Of a DNA stretch of 64,000 bases, positions 60,586 through 64,000 are shown piece after piece. This DNA comes from Hymenobacter amundsenii (GTDB lineage: Bacteria; Bacteroidota; Bacteroidia; Cytophagales; Hymenobacteraceae): positions 1 through 64,000 of the forward strand of contig NZ_NIRR01000009.1 of assembly GCF_002204745.1 (NCBI RefSeq). Direction: 5' to 3'. Positions within the stretch are counted from its first letter, which is position 1, and every line of letters starts with the position of its first letter. The position numbers were made by a program, and so were the translations under genes. The notes beneath the pieces were generated by a model that had not been told where the DNA came from, made no database searches, and saw only the letters and a list, made by a program, of their open reading frames with translations.

Positions 60586-61596
60586 TCAGCGTAGCAGCCG
60601 GCCGAAGGTATTGCCGGCCAGGATGTGGTCGACTTCGGCGGCACTTACTAAGTTGATGTCGCCGGCAATGGTGTGCTTAAGGGCCGAGGCGGCCGTGGCG
60701 AAGCCCAAGGCATCGGGCAGTGGCCGGCCGCTGAGCTGGGCGTAGATGAAGCCCGACAGGAAGGAGTCGCCCCCGCCGATGCGGTCCACCACGGGGTTGA
60801 TGTCGAAGAAGTCCGTCTCATGGTAGCGGCCCTCGGCGTAGGCGATGCCCTTGATGCGCTCGTGGGAAGCGCTCTGCGTCTGGCGGCGGGTGGCAATGAC
60901 CTGCTTGATGGTGGGGAAGCGCTGCATCAGCTGCTCACTCATCGATACGAAGCTGTTTTCCGCCCCTTCCTCCGGCCGGATGCCGAACAGGTCCTCGGCG
61001 TCGCCCTCGGTGCACACCACCAGGTCGCAGCCGGCCACTAGCGCGGGCATCACGTCCTGGGCGCGCTGGCCGTACTGCCACAGGTTGCGGCGGTAGTTGA
61101 CGTCGGCCGAAACGGTGAGGCCCAGGCGGCGGGCGGCGGCAATGGCCTGGCGGGCGGCTTCGGCCGCCGAAGCCGAAACGGCGGGCGTAATACCGGTCCA
61201 GTGCAGCCATTGGGCATTTTGCAGAATCTGGTCCCAGGCAAACCACTCGGGCTGCAAATGGGCAAAGGCCGACTCGTAGCGGTCGTACACGATGCGGCTG
61301 GCGCGCAGGGCCGCCCCCACTTCCAGAAAATACAGCCCCAGCCGCTGGCCCCGGAACACGCAATGGCTCATATCAACGCCGTGGCTCCGGAAGTGCTGGA
61401 CTGCGGCCTCGCCCACAGCATTATCGGGAAAGCAGCCTACGTGCGCCGCGGGTAGGCCCAGGTGGACCAGCGCCGCCGCGACGTTAGCCTCGCCCCCGCC
61501 GTAGGTAACGTCCAGCGAGCCGGCCTGCGAGAGGCGCTGGTGCAGCGGCGGCGAAAGGCGCAGCATGATTTCACCAAACGTGACAACTTGTTTCAT
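60586..61596 (-). CDS. kdgK: 2-keto-3-deoxygluconate kinase
   Basis: A 336-residue PfkB-type kinase forming KDPG from KDG. FGEIMLRLSPP and the sugar-binding TYGGGEANVAAALVHLG are at the N-terminus. The catalytic base Asp277 is in RIGGGDSFLSGF. The position upstream of eda and downstream of uxaC fixes the substrate better than sequence alone, because PfkB kinases vary. Confidence 0.92.
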   Translation of the reverse strand: MKQVVTFGEIMLRLSPPLHQRLSQAGSLDVTYGGGEANVAAALVHLGLPAAHVGCFPDNAVGEAAVQHFRSHGVDMSHCVFRGQRLGLYFLEVGAALRASRIVYDRYESAFAHLQPEWFAWDQILQNAQWLHWTGITPAVSASAAEAARQAIAAARRLGLTVSADVNYRRNLWQYGQRAQDVMPALVAGCDLVVCTEGDAEDLFGIRPEEGAENSFVSMSEQLMQRFPTIKQVIATRRQTQSASHERIKGIAYAEGRYHETDFFDINPVVDRIGGGDSFLSGFIYAQLSGRPLPDALGFATAASALKHTIAGDINLVSAAEVDHILAGNTFGRLLR

Positions 61597-61693
61597 AGCG
61601 GGGCAGGATTCGGGGGTGACGGAACGGGGAGCGGGGGCCGGGAAGGTTGAGCTTCCCTCCTATTCGGGCGGCAGCGTTGGCGTTGCGGTTGCC

Positions 61694-63130
61694 TTACATG
61701 GCCGCCGCTGCTTGGGGCGCGGCCACCTTCTCGAAGCCGAAGTAGGCCTCGGCGTTGTAGTAGCAGATGTTCTGAACGATGCTGCCCAGCAGGTCCAGGT
61801 CGGCGGGCAGCTCGCCGTTTTCCACGTCGGTGCCAAAAAGGTTGCAGAGCACGCGGCGGAAATACTCGTGGCGCGGGAACGAGAGGAAGCTGCGCGAATC
61901 GGTGAGCATGCCCACAAAGCGGCTCAGCAGGCCCATGTTGCTCAGGGCGTTGAGCTGCTTTTCCATGCCGTCCTTCTGGTCGAGAAACCACCAGCCGGAA
62001 CCGAACTGCACCTTGCCCGCCACCGAGCCGTCGTTGAAGTTGCCCACCATGGTGGCCATGAGCTCGTTATCGGCGGGGTTGAGGTTGTAGAGGATGGTTT
62101 TGGTTAGCTTGTCCTGCTCGTCGAGGCGGTTGAGGAAGCGCGACAATGCCTGGCCCTGCGAAAAGTCGCCGATGGAATCCCAGCCCGTATCGGGGCCGAG
62201 CTGGCGCAGCATGCGGGCGTTGTTGTTGCGCAGCGCCCCGAGGTGGTACTGCTGGGTCCAACCCTTTTCCCAGTCCATTTCAGCCAGCAGCACCAGCAGC
62301 GCCGACTTAAGCGTCACCACTTCCTCGCTCGTCAGTTCCTGCCCGCCGCGCACCTGGGCAAACAACTCCTGCACCTGAGCCGGGGTGTAGTCGGCGGCAT
62401 AAATCTGCTCCAGGCCGTGGTCGGAAAGGCGGCAGCCGAGGGCCGCGAAGTAATCGTGGCGGGTGCGCAGGGCCGTTTCCAGGTCGGCGTAGGTGCGGAT
62501 GTCCACGGCGGCCGCGGTGCCGAGCTTATCGAGGTAGGCGTTGTAAGTGGCGGCGTCTTCCACGGCCATCGCCTTATCGGGCCGGAAGGTGGGTAGCACC
62601 TGCACCTCGCAGCCGCTGGCGGCCAGGGCGCGGTGGTACTCCAACGAGTCGGTGGGGTCGTCGGTGGTGCAGAGCGTTTTCACCTGCATCCTGCGCAGCA
62701 GGCTTTGCACCGAATACTCGGGCGTTTGCAGCAACGCATTGCACTGCTCGTAGATGCGGCGGGCACTTTCGGCGTTCAGCAGCTCGGTGATGCCGAAGTA
62801 GCGCTGCAACTCCAGGTGGGTCCAGTGGTAGAGCGGGTTGCGCACGGTCTGGGGCACGGTTTCGGCCCACTTCTCGAACTTCTCCCAGTCGGAGGCATCG
62901 CCGGTGATGTAGCGTTCGGGCACGCCGTTGGTGCGCATGGCGCGCCACTTGTAATGGTCGCCGTTGAGCCAGACCTGGGTGATGGTCTCAAACTGCCGGT
63001 TCTCGGCAATCTGGTCGGGCAGCAGGTGGTTGTGGTAGTCGATGAGGGGCATGGGCGCCGCGTACTCGTGGTAGAGCGTGCGGGCCGTGGCCGTCTGGAG
63101 CAGGAAATCCTCGTTGAGAAAGGGCTTCAT
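61694..63130 (-). CDS. uxaC: glucuronate/galacturonate isomerase
   Basis: A 478-residue uronate isomerase of the amidohydrolase superfamily, converting D-glucuronate to fructuronate or D-galacturonate to tagaturonate. MKPFLNEDFLLQT is the family start, and metal ligands are at DYHNH (31-35). TLCTTDDPTDSLEYH, YNLNPADNELMATM and SRSFLSFPRHEYFRR are conserved. The ATG at 63130 is chosen. It lies 97 bp upstream of kdgK. The tagaturonate or fructuronate reductase and dehydratase are not within the window. Confidence 0.95.
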   Translation of the reverse strand: MKPFLNEDFLLQTATARTLYHEYAAPMPLIDYHNHLLPDQIAENRQFETITQVWLNGDHYKWRAMRTNGVPERYITGDASDWEKFEKWAETVPQTVRNPLYHWTHLELQRYFGITELLNAESARRIYEQCNALLQTPEYSVQSLLRRMQVKTLCTTDDPTDSLEYHRALAASGCEVQVLPTFRPDKAMAVEDAATYNAYLDKLGTAAAVDIRTYADLETALRTRHDYFAALGCRLSDHGLEQIYAADYTPAQVQELFAQVRGGQELTSEEVVTLKSALLVLLAEMDWEKGWTQQYHLGALRNNNARMLRQLGPDTGWDSIGDFSQGQALSRFLNRLDEQDKLTKTILYNLNPADNELMATMVGNFNDGSVAGKVQFGSGWWFLDQKDGMEKQLNALSNMGLLSRFVGMLTDSRSFLSFPRHEYFRRVLCNLFGTDVENGELPADLDLLGSIVQNICYYNAEAYFGFEKVAAPQAAAAM

Positions 63131-63358
63131 AATCAGCAGCGGGTAAAAATGGGTGGGCTCCCCGGGGGAAGATGGTAAGCAAGCGGTGACCACAACTGAC
63201 CGTAAGTAGGGGCTTTCAACGCTAAAATCCCGGTTTTTTCACGCAAACGTTCCCGGTAAACGGGGCTGGTGCGGATGGTGGGTGGCGGCCTGAGCCGATG
63301 AAAGAACGGCTCAGGCCGGGCAGGCTGCGCAGCAAGCCGAGCCGGAGCGAAGTGGAAG

Positions 63359-63400
63359 CACGCGGCCGCTTGGTTGCAACGCCAACCAAGCGGCCGCGTG
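63359..63400. repeat. 17-bp perfect hairpin upstream of uxaC
   Basis: CACGCGGCCGCTTGGTT (63359-63375) and its exact complement (63384-63400) lie in the 339-bp gap between kduI and uxaC. No T-run follows. It may be an mRNA-processing or stability element, or an operator for a cluster regulator. The rest of the gap shows no gene. Confidence 0.65.
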
Positions 63401-63469
63401 GCCATTGCAGTAGCAATGCTTTGGGTCCGGGCCGTTCTCCCAGTTGCACGAAATTCTCCGGTCTCTCGC

Positions 63470-64000
63470 CTACCGCAAGTCAGTAATGGCCACGGCATCC
63501 ATGTCGGTGTACTCGCGGTTTTCGCCGGCCATGCCCCAGATAAAGGCGTAGCTGCCGGTGCCGCAGCCGGTATGGATAGACCAGGGCGGCGAGAGGATGG
63601 CCTGCTCGTTGCTCACCCACAGCGGGCGGGTTTTCTGGGGCTCGCCCATCAGGTGCAGCACCCGCTGGCCCTCGGCCAGGTTGAAATACAAGTAGGCTTC
63701 CATCCGTCGGTCGTGCACGTGGGCCGGCATAGTATTCCAGACGCTGCCGGGCTTGAGTTGGGTGAGGCCCATCACGAGCTGGCAGCTCTGGATGCCCTCG
63801 GCATAAATGTATTTGTTGATGGTGCGCTGGTTGGCGGCTTCCAGCGTGCCCATTTCCACCGGCGTGGCTTCGGCGCGCGTCATGCGCCGCGTGGGGTGGG
63901 CGTGGTGGGCCGGGGCCGAAAGAAGGTAGTATTTGGCCGGCTGGCTGGCGTTGTGGCTCACGAATTCCACCCGCTGGCTACCCATCCCAACGTAAAGGCA
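63470..64000 (-). CDS. kduI: 5-dehydro-4-deoxy-D-glucuronate isomerase (partial)
   Basis: The C-terminal 176 residues of KduI; the start is beyond the right edge. KduI isomerises 5-keto-4-deoxyuronate, released from pectin or other unsaturated oligouronides, to 2,5-diketo-3-deoxygluconate. The cupin-like metal site is visible as PAHVHDRRMEAYLYF, and LSPPWSIHTGCGTGSYAFIWGM is the second conserved strand. VGMGSQRVEFVS... is the normal internal sequence. It heads the visible uronate cluster, 339 bp before uxaC. Confidence 0.92.
   Translation of the reverse strand, partial: CLYVGMGSQRVEFVSHNASQPAKYYLLSAPAHHAHPTRRMTRAEATPVEMGTLEAANQRTINKYIYAEGIQSCQLVMGLTQLKPGSVWNTMPAHVHDRRMEAYLYFNLAEGQRVLHLMGEPQKTRPLWVSNEQAILSPPWSIHTGCGTGSYAFIWGMAGENREYTDMDAVAITDLR

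Overview
This is a GC-rich window (about 65 percent by eye) from the chromosome of a Bacteroidetes bacterium, most likely Hymenobacter or a close relative in the Cytophagales. The evidence is type IX secretion (T9SS) sorting tails on secreted proteins, an S46 dipeptidyl-peptidase, an IPExxxVDY-family protein beside acpP and pyk, DUF3857 transglutaminase-like proteins, and TAnnTTTG-type promoter boxes instead of E. coli -35/-10 elements. The clearest promoter lies upstream of rpsT. No rRNA, tRNA, CRISPR array or complete insertion sequence was found.

Layout. 0.1-2.3 kb: an outer-membrane-type lipoprotein and a fatty-acid desaturase. 2.7-9.6 kb: a xanthine dehydrogenase locus, xdhA-xdhB-xdhC. 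It is split by a 154-bp inverted repeat, by an AT-rich HARE-HTH/nuclease-like gene that looks transferred, and by a small membrane protein. 10.7-13.7 kb: an accessory patch holding an AT-rich orphan, a histidine phosphatase, a DUF433/DUF5615 toxin-antitoxin pair and a lipoprotein. It is punctuated by three partial copies of the 3' end of the ABC transporter gene at 13.8-15.7 kb. 15.8-18.6 kb: a coiled-coil membrane protein and an MFS transporter. 18.9-23.7 kb: one decayed and two intact DUF3857 proteins. 23.9-27.5 kb: a 1192-residue secreted reprolysin-like metalloprotease. 27.7-29.8 kb: three tandem paralogous lipoproteins. 30-33 kb: two outer-membrane proteins. 33.3-36.4 kb: araB and a family 1 glycosidase. 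36.6-38.9 kb: S46 peptidase.

39-54 kb is mostly housekeeping: yidD, a lipoprotein, fbaA, lgt, an ECF sigma factor with its small membrane partner, nadE, the acpP-fabF-rnc cluster, pyk and rpsT. A second DUF433-type toxin-antitoxin pair and a T9SS cargo protein are interspersed. 54.3-55.2 kb is a YheT-like hydrolase. 55.6-58.2 kb is a scar where a truncated aldehyde dehydrogenase is joined to a multiply frameshifted esterase. 58.4-64 kb is a uronate catabolic cluster on the minus strand, kduI-uxaC-kdgK-eda-exuT-type transporter. KduI leads unsaturated uronates towards 2-keto-3-deoxygluconate, UxaC isomerises hexuronates, KdgK and Eda finish to pyruvate and glyceraldehyde-3-phosphate, and the transporter supplies substrate.

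No single large undescribed system is evident. The most unusual items are the repeated ABC-gene tails around accessory genes, the nuclease-like gene inside the xdh locus, the tandem lipoproteins with conserved ends and a variable middle, the dehydrogenase-esterase fusion scar, and several families of dispersed palindromic repeats. One of these repeats forms the 5' coding end of a gene.
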